In this document: positions 56,258-64,000 of the stretch, piece after piece
Position numbering within the stretch: position 1 is the stretch's first letter
Layout of the letters: each line of letters opens with the position of its first letter
Assembly: GCF_001269985.1 (NCBI RefSeq)
Contig: NZ_BBZB01000001.1
Span: 3,472,001 to 3,536,000, forward strand
From: Pseudoalteromonas sp. '520P1 No. 423'
GTDB taxonomy: Bacteria > Pseudomonadota > Gammaproteobacteria > Enterobacterales > Alteromonadaceae
Direction: 5' to 3'
Length of the DNA: 64,000 nucleotides
Translations under genes and position numbers: made by a program
Notes under the pieces: model-generated
The model's input: only the letters and a program-made list of their open reading frames with translations
Databases searched by the model: none
Told to the model about the DNA's origin: nothing

Positions 56258-57733
56258 TTAACCACCTAATAAACTGATAGCCGCTTGTGGTATTTGATTC
56301 GCTTGAGATAAGATAGATGTACCTGCTTGCTGTAATATTTGATTTTTTGTCATCACAGCTGTTTCTGATGCAAAATCAGTGTCTTGAATTCGACTACGTG
56401 ATGCAGATACATTTTCCTCTATATTAGCCAAATTGCTAATAGTGTGACTAAAACGATTTTGAACCGCACCTAAATCAGCGCGTTGCGCATCAATAGTAGC
56501 CAATGCGCCATCAATAACAGCCAAGGCATCTTGGGCGCCTGATTGAGTCGCTAAATCGACATTGCCCACCGGCTCTAATGTAGATGCTGTTGCCGTCGTT
56601 GCCGCAGCAAGTGACGCATCGCCTGCGGTAACTGAATAACTGTCTGTAGAATCCAGCCTAATGGAACCTGCAAATGATTCAGAATCGGTACCTGTCGCGC
56701 CACCTAATGTCGCAGCTGCACCGGCAGTGCCATCATATGACATACCTTTAGCGACAACCGTGCCAGTACCACCATCCTCTTTAAAATCGAGAATATCAAT
56801 GTCTTTGCCTGATTCATCAGTTAAGATTAAATTACCCGCATCATTAGTGGCAGCTGACACTCCAGTTTGTCCTGATTTTTCATTAATCGCTTTTGCCATC
56901 AACGAAAAGTCTGAAGCACTTGAAATTGCAGTGCCATTAAGTTGAAATGTCACATTCGCCGTGCTACCTAAAGCACTCAATTCAACTTGTGTACGGGCAT
57001 CTGCATTGACGCCTGTTTTAGTAGACAAGGCATTAATTTTATCGGCTATTGAACTGGCCTCTTCATCAGCAAGTGTCGTCACTGTTTGTGTCGTACCGTC
57101 TCTGCCAACAATACTATAAGTGCTTGCTGCTACATTATTACCACCAGCTGTGTTAGCTGCACCTGTACTACCACCTTGACCTAAACCAGCAATCGTGGTA
57201 CTTGCCAAATCCATTCTGTTACTGCCGATACTTGACGCTTTAAAATCACCTAAGCTAACCGTAATCGTTTCATTGGCATTGGCACCAACTTGAAAAGATT
57301 TAGTACCAAAACTGCCATCGAGCAACTGCTGATCACCAAATGAGGTTGTTTCGGCGATGCGTGTTAATTCTGTTTGCAAAGCAGACACTTCTTTTTGTAA
57401 CGCTCCTCTGTCTGTGGCTGAATTAGAACCATTTGCTGCTTGCAATGACAGGTCTCGCATGCGTTGTAAAATACTCGAAGACTCTTGCATCGCACCTTCA
57501 GCAGTTTGCGCCATAGAAATACCATCATTGGCATTTCGTTGAGCAACTGATAACCCATTTATCTGAGAAGTTAAACGGTTTGCTATTTGCATACCAGCAG
57601 CATCGTCTTTTGCACTGTTGATTCGTAGCCCTGACGACAGACGTTGCATTGATGTTTCTAGCGCCATTCCTGATTTTGATAAATTTCGTTGCCCGTTCAA
57701 CGATGCAACGTTAGTATTTACACTTAAAGCCAT
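56258..57733 (-). CDS. Flagellin 2
   Basis: A 491-residue flagellin with the same organisation as flagellin 1 ([15 protein letters not shown]; central domain; [28 protein letters not shown]). At 56588-57230 its DNA differs from flagellin 1 at only about eight of 643 positions, then similarity drops sharply toward the N-terminal coding part. It appears to have a different promoter type from flagellin 1. Confidence 0.96.
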   Translation of the reverse strand: MALSVNTNVASLNGQRNLSKSGMALETSMQRLSSGLRINSAKDDAAGMQIANRLTSQINGLSVAQRNANDGISMAQTAEGAMQESSSILQRMRDLSLQAANGSNSATDRGALQKEVSALQTELTRIAETTSFGDQQLLDGSFGTKSFQVGANANETITVSLGDFKASSIGSNRMDLASTTIAGLGQGGSTGAANTAGGNNVAASTYSIVGRDGTTQTVTTLADEEASSIADKINALSTKTGVNADARTQVELSALGSTANVTFQLNGTAISSASDFSLMAKAINEKSGQTGVSAATNDAGNLILTDESGKDIDILDFKEDGGTGTVVAKGMSYDGTAGAAATLGGATGTDSESFAGSIRLDSTDSYSVTAGDASLAAATTATASTLEPVGNVDLATQSGAQDALAVIDGALATIDAQRADLGAVQNRFSHTISNLANIEENVSASRSRIQDTDFASETAVMTKNQILQQAGTSILSQANQIPQAAISLLGG

Positions 57734-57770
57734 AGTTAATTACCTTCTATTTGGTGTTGTTTAATATAAA

Positions 57771-57785
57771 GCAATATGTATGCCT
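57771..57785 (-). promoter_or_regulatory. Candidate sigma-54 promoter of flagellin 2
   Basis: On the minus strand AGGCATACATATTGC keeps GG-N10-GC and a TTGC -12 box, but the first base of the -24 box is A and the last is T. It is about 38 bases before the start. No sigma-28 element was found in this gap. In Vibrio the main flagellin flaA is sigma-54 dependent, so the idea is reasonable. Confidence 0.4.
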
Positions 57786-57927
57786 AATTTAAAAATAATG
57801 AATAGTTTTATTTTTAATCTATATATAAAGGGCTCTGGAGCAAGGTAATACCTATTATTTAACTGATTAATAAAACATACGGAAAAATTTTGCCGTCATT
57901 GGCCGTCAATCAAATGGCTCACTGGCA

Positions 57928-57987
57928 CAAGATCTATAAACAGATAAAGCCTCTTTTTAAAGAGGCTTTATCTGTTTATAGATCTTG
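57928..57987. terminator. Very long perfect hairpin after flgL
   Basis: A perfect inverted repeat with 29-base arms (57928-57956 and 57959-57987) and a 2-base TT loop, 23 bases downstream of the flgL stop. It includes the terminator-like core AGCCTCTTT / AAAGAGGCT. The arm length is well beyond a normal intrinsic terminator. Confidence 0.85.
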
Positions 57988-58010
57988 CTGTAAAACATTG
58001 TCCAGTTTAA

Positions 58011-59519
58011 TTATAAATAATTAAATAAACTGAGATTTTGTATTTTAGCAAAACTTTGCTGACTCGCTTGTAAACCAGTTAAAGCCGTTTGTAAATTAGT
58101 CATTGCTTCATATAAATCAACATCTTCTAATGATGACAAATTTTTAGATAAAACAAGTTTGTATGACTCTACCGCATTTGCTTCATTTGATATTGTATTT
58201 AAACGAGCACCTATTTGAGACCTAATGTTATCAATATTAATAAAACTATCTTTTAGCTCTAATTGTAAACTGCCAATTAAATCTGCACGACGAGTATTTT
58301 CAGGACGATCTATTCTAACAATTTCACCAACTGTTTGAGCACCAGAAAACTGCATTTCGGTTCCATTAAAGGCAATTGTTGTTCCCGCTGCATTATAAGC
58401 TTGTGCAGGTATTGTGTTTGCAATAACCGTCACAGGTATGGTTGAGCGATCGACTTCATCGACCTGTATTTGCCCTGGAGCTGGAAAACTGACTTGAAAG
58501 TCAGCAGGGGTGTGCTGCTCGCTATTTAATACTTCACCGCCTGTAGCCGTAATATTAGATCCTGCTTGACTTTGCGCAGTATAGGTATTACCTACAAACT
58601 GTGTTGCATCTATAGCTTGCTGAATAACCCATAAGATATTTGTTTGCGGATCTGAAGCAGAATCTTGCTTTAAATCGAACAAATCGCCTGCTACAGGTGG
58701 ACTATTGACATCTGTTTTAACTGTAATCCCCTGAACAGTCAGTTCATCACCTGCTTGATATTCATTTGGACCGGCAATTAATGTACCTGTTGCCACATCT
58801 GTTGCTTGCCAGCTTAATGGTACCGTTGCATTAAATTGAATTTGAAAAGTACTCGCTGGTGCGGTGGGCTGTGTAAACTCAGACGGATCTGTCACCAAAC
58901 CTGTTGATATTTGTGCACCACTAACCGCAGCAGGCGCACTAAAACCGCCATAATTAGAGGGAACGTTTGAAATAAAGCTGCTACCAGCATCATTGACGGG
59001 CAATAAAAAAGAAGCCGCGACCAATACTTCTCTTTGACCATCATCACCTTGATACTGGGCATAACCAAACGAATCTTCTTCAAAGGGGGTTTGCTCTGTT
59101 TTAAAACCGGAATAAAAATAATCGCCATTAGCATTTTTAGAGTTAGTTAATGCCAACATTTCATCATAATTTGCTTGAAGCTCTAACCCTATGGCCTTTA
59201 ACCCTTCCGAATCTAGTGTACCATTGAGTGATTGAATCATTAATTCTTGAGTTCTGTATAAAACATTCGTCATACTCTTTAAATGTGCTTCGCCTTCATT
59301 GTTAAACCTTAGAGCTGCATCTTGGGATTTTATAAATCTAGCAGAGACATCGAGTTCTTTTTTTAATTTAATGATTGAATTAGCAGCAACCGGATCATCT
59401 GATGGCACAATTACTTTTTTACCTGAAGATACTTCTTCTTGTGCACGATCCAATTCTGTTTGCCGTGTTTGTAGCGAAAATAAACTGCGGTCATAAAAAT
59501 TTTGTGTTCCTATTCGCAT
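58011..59519 (-). CDS. flgL: FlgL (HAP3) hook-filament junction protein
   Basis: A 502-residue protein with flagellin-like ends: MRIGTQNFYDRSLFSLQTRQTELDRAQEEVSSGKKVIVPSDDPVAAN and a C-terminal helix (AVESYKLVLSKNLSSLEDVDLYEAMTNLQTALTGLQASQQSFAKIQNLSLFNYL). The central part is variable and longer than in E. coli. It follows flgK by 9 bases. Confidence 0.95.
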   Translation of the reverse strand: MRIGTQNFYDRSLFSLQTRQTELDRAQEEVSSGKKVIVPSDDPVAANSIIKLKKELDVSARFIKSQDAALRFNNEGEAHLKSMTNVLYRTQELMIQSLNGTLDSEGLKAIGLELQANYDEMLALTNSKNANGDYFYSGFKTEQTPFEEDSFGYAQYQGDDGQREVLVAASFLLPVNDAGSSFISNVPSNYGGFSAPAAVSGAQISTGLVTDPSEFTQPTAPASTFQIQFNATVPLSWQATDVATGTLIAGPNEYQAGDELTVQGITVKTDVNSPPVAGDLFDLKQDSASDPQTNILWVIQQAIDATQFVGNTYTAQSQAGSNITATGGEVLNSEQHTPADFQVSFPAPGQIQVDEVDRSTIPVTVIANTIPAQAYNAAGTTIAFNGTEMQFSGAQTVGEIVRIDRPENTRRADLIGSLQLELKDSFINIDNIRSQIGARLNTISNEANAVESYKLVLSKNLSSLEDVDLYEAMTNLQTALTGLQASQQSFAKIQNLSLFNYL

Positions 59520-59528
59520 AATTTTTTC

Positions 59529-61574
59529 CTACCTTACTGATTGTATCAAAGTATCAAATATTTCATTAGCAACAGAAATAATTCTAGCGGAAGCTGAATA
59601 TGCTTGCTGATAGCGGATCAAATTTGCCGCCTCCTCATCTAAATTAACGCCCGACACGGCAGACATTCTCTCTTCAGCGCCTTTAAGTAGAGCTTGAAAA
59701 GAATCAGCACTTATTTTGCCGCTTTGGGTAATCACACCGACAAAAGTAACAAGTTCGGCATAAGATTCAGAGAAAGTATTAGTACCGCCATCTAAAGTTT
59801 TTTTGGTTTGATAATCCAACATGGTTAGTGCATTGGTATTATCACCTTGGCCAAATTGCTTATTATCAAATGGTGGCGCACTATCTTGGTTGGTAATAGT
59901 GAACACTTCGTTACCGGCTAAATTTCCTTTGAGTTCAACTCGCATGCCCGGGACCGTTATGATTTGATCTGCTGTTATGTTAAAGGGTCCGCCAGCGGGT
60001 GCAACTAACGGTGTGCCTGCTGAATCTTGTATACTATATTGCGTGCCAGCGCCATTGACGACTATTGTAATTTGGGGATCCAATGGCGGTGGAAAGTTCA
60101 CTGCATTTGGAAAATTTGTATCAGCTGTATTAGCAATTTCATAGAGATTTAATGCAATATTATTTGGATTAGTGACTGCAGTCGTTTGCAGATAATTATC
60201 AGCTGCGGCAACAAGATTAGGGTCTTCGATTTCTAAATTAATATCCCTAGCGCCGGTATAAGTGGGTCTAATTGAAAACTTATCGCCTACAACTAAATTA
60301 TTATTAGCAATATTAATGTCAATACCAGTGCCCGGAATTTGCAATCTTGTATTTGTTGGCGGTGACATGGCTGTAATATCAACCGCTGTAAAAGTCACTA
60401 AAGTATTATTATCTTTATCTGTGACAACTAAGTTACCACCAGGATCAACCACCATAGAATAATCTTGGTTTGTCAATAAAGCTGTATTGTTAATATTCAC
60501 CGAAAAATCTGTGACCGCTGGATTATTTCTTGAGTTTAATGTCCGCGATAAAGCCAGTTGTGGATCATTAATATCTTTATATAAATTGCTCCCTTCATCG
60601 CCATTTAAATCTCGGCCCAAAGACTGTTGGCGATTGAATGTATCTGCGTATGCCAATGCCATTTTGCCCATATCCCTAATCGCAGGTAAAAGTAAATCAT
60701 CTCTGGTTTTTATAATACCGCTCAAAGAACCACCCTGTAGTTGCTCTGTTACTATGACTTTACTTGGTGCTCCTGGCGTTGGAGAAATGCCTATTTCTAA
60801 TGTATTAGTATCAAATTCATTTCTTTCGACAGAAAGAGAGATTGGGAATGTTCCTGTGACTAACGTTAATCCTGAACCTATGGTTAAATTAATTGTGCCA
60901 TCAGGTAGTTCCAAAGTGCCGACTTCTACATATTCACTTAACTGACTAACTAATTGATCTCTTTTATCTAATAAATCGTTTGGCGGAAAACCGTTGTCAG
61001 CAACGGAAGATGCGACTGCAATCTCACCATTTAATTGTGCAATTCTAGTACTAATTTCATTAATTGAAGCTACAGTTGTTTCTATTTCTTGATTTATATT
61101 GCCAAGGTGCTGCTGCTCAACTTCTGTAAACATATTATTAAAGCGTTTTGCTGTAGATTCAGCTGAACTTAAAAATACATTTCGCGCAGAAACCATTGTG
61201 GGTTCTTCCGTTACCCCATTTACGGCATCAAACATATCTTCAATATTTTTAGTGATGCCAGTGTTTGTATCAGCTAAAAAATTATCTAAACGAGATGCAT
61301 TTACAGTCATCGCATTATTAAAGTTATATTGACTTTTATTGTAGATCACTTCAGAAAATGAGAATTCATTAAATGCGCGTGAAATTGAAGAGATTTGTGT
61401 GCCATTTCCTAAAAAAACACCACCGAACGGAATACCAACCGTTGATGTTTGCTCAACAGTCTGCCTGTTAAAACCTTTGGTATTCGCATTTGCAATATTA
61501 TGCCCAGTAGTATCTAAGCCTTTTTGTGCTGCTGCTAATCCAGATACCCCTGTTCCTAAAATACCAAAACCCAT
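59529..61574 (-). CDS. flgK: FlgK (HAP1) hook-filament junction protein
   Basis: A 681-residue protein with the typical N-terminus (GILGTGVSGLAAAQKGLDTTGHNIANANTKGFNRQTVEQ) and C-terminus (VSGVNLDEEAANLIRYQQAYSASARIISVANEIFDTLIQSV). The middle is a long variable insertion. It joins hook and filament with FlgL. Confidence 0.96.
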   Translation of the reverse strand: MGFGILGTGVSGLAAAQKGLDTTGHNIANANTKGFNRQTVEQTSTVGIPFGGVFLGNGTQISSISRAFNEFSFSEVIYNKSQYNFNNAMTVNASRLDNFLADTNTGITKNIEDMFDAVNGVTEEPTMVSARNVFLSSAESTAKRFNNMFTEVEQQHLGNINQEIETTVASINEISTRIAQLNGEIAVASSVADNGFPPNDLLDKRDQLVSQLSEYVEVGTLELPDGTINLTIGSGLTLVTGTFPISLSVERNEFDTNTLEIGISPTPGAPSKVIVTEQLQGGSLSGIIKTRDDLLLPAIRDMGKMALAYADTFNRQQSLGRDLNGDEGSNLYKDINDPQLALSRTLNSRNNPAVTDFSVNINNTALLTNQDYSMVVDPGGNLVVTDKDNNTLVTFTAVDITAMSPPTNTRLQIPGTGIDINIANNNLVVGDKFSIRPTYTGARDINLEIEDPNLVAAADNYLQTTAVTNPNNIALNLYEIANTADTNFPNAVNFPPPLDPQITIVVNGAGTQYSIQDSAGTPLVAPAGGPFNITADQIITVPGMRVELKGNLAGNEVFTITNQDSAPPFDNKQFGQGDNTNALTMLDYQTKKTLDGGTNTFSESYAELVTFVGVITQSGKISADSFQALLKGAEERMSAVSGVNLDEEAANLIRYQQAYSASARIISVANEIFDTLIQSVR

Positions 61575-61601
61575 AACCTACAACTCCAAAATTATTTGAT
61601 A

Positions 61602-62645
61602 TTAGTTACCTACCACTTGCTTTAGACCTTGACTAAATCGATCGCTTTTTAATATCCCTATAATCTTTTCAGCATAATTAGGATCTGTGGCGTAACCAGC
61701 TTTCTGTAGCGAATGCAAAAACTGTTCCCGGTTTGAAGATTTAGAAAGTGATTCTTGGTAACGTTGGCCCGTTCTCAAAAAATCAGTAAAGTCATTAAAA
61801 CTGTCTTCAATGGTTTGATATGCTCTGAAAGCTGCATTTTTCTTGACCGCCACTCCATCTTCAAACTCTAAAGTTGATTTTTTGACACTGTCACCCTGCC
61901 AGCTTTTATCTGCTTTAATGTTAAATAGATTATTACTTGAGGTACCATTTGGCTGGTTAATAATATGTTTGCCCCAACCTGTTTCAAGTGCAGCTTGTGC
62001 AACCATGACGGCAGGATCTAGGTTAATTTTTTCCGCTGCCTTTTTGGCAAATTGCCACATTGTATTAATAAAATCAGTAGGCGTTTCAAACTTAGCTGTT
62101 TGCACATTCTCAATTTGTGCTTTTTCTTGCGATTTACTTGCTAGAAACTCAGCTTGCTGTTGTTTAAATCGCTCAGTTATCCATTGAGGCGTGCTTTCTT
62201 TTTCTGGTAAATTGTGTGTTTTTACGTTTTGTAAAACGAAGTTATTTACTTGTTCTGTTTTAGATGGATCATTATTTAAACTGGCATCACTTCGTAAAAC
62301 AGAAGCCGGCTTATAAGTTTGGTAATCAGGACTTAATTGTTGAACAATTAAATCAGCTAAACCTAATGAGCCATTTTGAGAAAGATCTGATGTTAATTGC
62401 TGATCAAACATGCCTTCATAAAATTTTGTAGAACTGCTATTCATAGGACTATCTGATTCAAAAGCTTCATTTGCTTTACGCATACTTTGCATCAACATAT
62501 TCATGAATATACCTTCAAAATGCTGAGCCGCTTTTTTTAAAGCCTCTCTATCATTACCATTACTACTGGTAGCATCATGTCTTAAGTCATTCAGACTATT
62601 AAGATCAAAGTAGTTGCTTGGCATTTGTTGGTTGACTTCATTCAT
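61602..62645 (-). CDS. flgJ: FlgJ rod cap and peptidoglycan hydrolase
   Basis: A 347-residue protein with an N-terminal rod-binding domain (ALKKAAQHFEGIFMNMLMQSMRKANEAF, about 33-100) and a C-terminal glucosaminidase domain (about 190-340) with the catalytic Glu in AQAALETGWGKHI. It opens the cell wall for the rod. The first of two possible ATGs is used (the second is 7 codons in). Confidence 0.95.
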   Translation of the reverse strand: MNEVNQQMPSNYFDLNSLNDLRHDATSSNGNDREALKKAAQHFEGIFMNMLMQSMRKANEAFESDSPMNSSSTKFYEGMFDQQLTSDLSQNGSLGLADLIVQQLSPDYQTYKPASVLRSDASLNNDPSKTEQVNNFVLQNVKTHNLPEKESTPQWITERFKQQQAEFLASKSQEKAQIENVQTAKFETPTDFINTMWQFAKKAAEKINLDPAVMVAQAALETGWGKHIINQPNGTSSNNLFNIKADKSWQGDSVKKSTLEFEDGVAVKKNAAFRAYQTIEDSFNDFTDFLRTGQRYQESLSKSSNREQFLHSLQKAGYATDPNYAEKIIGILKSDRFSQGLKQVVGN

Positions 62646-62685
62646 AACAATTTATTGACACTGAACTGATTAATATTAAGGAAAA

Positions 62686-62701
62686 TGCAACTATTAAGCC
62701 A
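62686..62701 (-). promoter_or_regulatory. Candidate sigma-54 promoter of flgJ-flgK-flgL
   Basis: On the minus strand TGGCTTAATAGTTGCA has a perfect TTGCA -12 box and TGGC in the -24 box with the correct distance, about 41 bases before flgJ. It would allow flgJKL to be transcribed apart from flgI. Confidence 0.55.
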
Positions 62702-62815
62702 GAATATTAATTTTATTATTTAAGCTTTAGCTACCTTAACAAATACGCTAAAAAGTATTAATTTAGAAGGGTAAATGAGAGTAAGAAATGAAAGGGGAAA
62801 CAACATCATATAATT

Positions 62816-62842
62816 ACAAAGCCCCCTAACGAGGCGCTTGGT
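62816..62842 (-). terminator. Weak hairpin after flgI
   Basis: On the minus strand AAGCgCCTC gtta GGgGGCTT forms an imperfect stem 25 to 50 bases after the flgI stop, followed by a short T stretch. It suggests partial termination before flgJ. Confidence 0.45.
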
Positions 62843-62866
62843 AATTTTCAAATATATATCGCTAAT

Positions 62867-63970
62867 TTATATTACGATTAACTGCCCACTTAATGCGCCA
62901 GCTTCTTTGAGCGCTTCGAGTATTGCCATTAAATCGCCTGGTGCTGCACCGACTTCATTAATCGCTCTGACTAAATCATCTAAACTGACACCAGGGTCAA
63001 AAACAAAAGCGCGAGTATCATCACGAGAAACATCAACTATGCTTTGTGTTGTAACAACGGTTTGGCCTTCAGAAAAAGGGTCTGGTTGATCAACTTCCTG
63101 TTGCTCAGCTATAGTGACTGTCAAACCGCCATGAGTAATTGCGGCTGGTTGCAATTTTACATCTTTACCGATTACAATTGTGCCTGTTCTTGAGTTAACA
63201 ATAATTTTAGCGCCTGTATCTGCGGGCTTAAATTCAAGGTTCTCTAAAGTTGCTAAATAGGCAACACGCTGCGAAACATCTCGAGGAGCAGTCACTCTAA
63301 TTGAAGTTGCATCCATAGGGCGAGCCGTATTAGGTCCGACTAAGTCATTAATTGAATCAGCTAGGCGCTTTGCTGATGTAAAATCAGGATTATTCAAATT
63401 AAAAGTAATGTAATCGCCTTTTCCAAATGGACTAGGAACTGAACGCTCTACTGTAGCACCGTTTGGAATTCGCCCTACTGTAGGGGTATTGATTAAGACA
63501 CTACTGCCATCTAACCCTTCAGCACCTAATCCACTTACAATTAAACTACCTTGAGCGATTGCATAAACATTACCATCAACACCCTTTAAAAAAGTTTGTA
63601 ATAATGTGCCACCCCGTAAACTTCCAGCACTTCCTATTGAAGAAGCCGTTAAATCAATTAGTTGTCCTGGCTTTGCAAAAGCAGGTAAATCAGCATGCAC
63701 GGCAACAACCGCTACATTTTTAATTTTAGGCCTTGCACTTTCAGGCAAGGTAATGCCAAAACTTTTTAACATCGCTTTAAATGTTTGCTCAGTATAAAGC
63801 GTTTTTTCACCCGTGCCAGGTAAACCTACCACTAAACCGTAACCTAATAATTGGTTAGAACGTATACCTTCTACCATAGCAACATCTTTAATGCGCTCTG
63901 CAAGAGCTTGCATGGAAAAAGTAAATAAGGATAAAAATAAAAGTAGCTTTAAAAAATGTGTAATATTCAT
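62867..63970 (-). CDS. flgI: FlgI P-ring protein
   Basis: A 367-residue secreted protein: signal peptide ending near [11 protein letters not shown], then the P-ring family signatures [30 protein letters not shown] and [36 protein letters not shown]. It forms the P-ring around the rod in the peptidoglycan layer. An AGGAGAGG ribosome binding site precedes the ATG at 63970; further flg genes lie outside the window. Confidence 0.97.
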   Translation of the reverse strand: MNITHFLKLLLFLSLFTFSMQALAERIKDVAMVEGIRSNQLLGYGLVVGLPGTGEKTLYTEQTFKAMLKSFGITLPESARPKIKNVAVVAVHADLPAFAKPGQLIDLTASSIGSAGSLRGGTLLQTFLKGVDGNVYAIAQGSLIVSGLGAEGLDGSSVLINTPTVGRIPNGATVERSVPSPFGKGDYITFNLNNPDFTSAKRLADSINDLVGPNTARPMDATSIRVTAPRDVSQRVAYLATLENLEFKPADTGAKIIVNSRTGTIVIGKDVKLQPAAITHGGLTVTIAEQQEVDQPDPFSEGQTVVTTQSIVDVSRDDTRAFVFDPGVSLDDLVRAINEVGAAPGDLMAILEALKEAGALSGQLIVI

Positions 63971-64000
63971 AAATTGCCTCTCCTAAAAAGGAGATAATAC

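Noticed and set aside
57921..57940. TGGCAC on the plus strand considered as a sigma-54 promoter
   Set aside because: There is no GC at the required distance and no plus-strand gene follows.
60487..60945. 152-residue plus-strand open frame opposite flgK
   Set aside because: Antisense shadow in the variable part of flgK; no ribosome binding site or recognisable family.

Overview
The window is an AT-rich chromosomal segment of a motile, polarly flagellated gammaproteobacterium. Gene content and order (flgI-J-K-L, flagellins, flaG-fliD, flrA-flrBC, fliE to flhB, flhA-flhF-flhG-fliA, cheY-Z-A-B, motCD-like, parC/parP, cheW, then the ccm cluster) match the polar flagellar and chemotaxis island of Alteromonadales such as Colwellia, Thalassotalea, Pseudoalteromonas or Shewanella. 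The genus is inferred from gene order and base composition only; no database search was possible.

Layout. 1-1340: the 3' end of a short unrecognised or DUF3379-like gene and a Tim44-domain protein. 1457-2941: a PutP sodium/proline symporter gene split by one in-frame TAA. 3223-5280: an HDOD/degenerate-EAL protein and MlaA, convergent. 5293-12530: the complete cytochrome c maturation operon ccmABCDEFGHI on the minus strand. 12757-15378: a plus-strand pair, a FliK-like protein and a stand-alone FlhB C-terminal domain. 15444-25055: DUF2802, cheW, parP, parC, motD, motC, cheB, cheA, cheZ, cheY, fliA (minus). 25070-43480: flhG, flhF, flhA, flhB, fliR-Q-P-O-N-M-L-K-J-I-H-G-F-E (minus). 43711-48421: flrC, flrB, a decayed tag gene and flrA. 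48723-49436: fliS and a FliT-like gene on the opposite strand. 49517-50050: remnant of a group II intron. 50139-63970: fliD, flaG, flagellin 1, a TPR-SGNH fusion protein, flagellin 2, flgL, flgK, flgJ and flgI (minus).

How the genes work together. FlrA (sigma-54 activator) sits above FlrB/FlrC, which activate middle genes. Sequences close to the sigma-54 consensus lie upstream of flrB, fliE, fliK and fliS, with weaker candidates at flhA, flgJ and flagellin 2. Flagellin 1 has a near-perfect sigma-28 (FliA) promoter. FlhF and FlhG set pole placement and number; the ParC/ParP/CheA set places the chemotaxis array at the pole; CheA, CheY, CheZ, CheB and CheW form the signalling pathway that ends at FliM/FliN/FliG.

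Most notable signals: a TPR-SGNH protein encoded between two flagellin genes that share a nearly identical central tract (probable gene conversion); a tandem array of 3' fliR copies filling the fliR-flhB gap; an apparently inverted fliS-fliT segment next to a group II intron remnant; three copies of an LLDELHG motif in the CheA linker; a free FliK/FlhB-C pair; a 29-bp-arm hairpin after flgL; and two broken genes (putP, tag).
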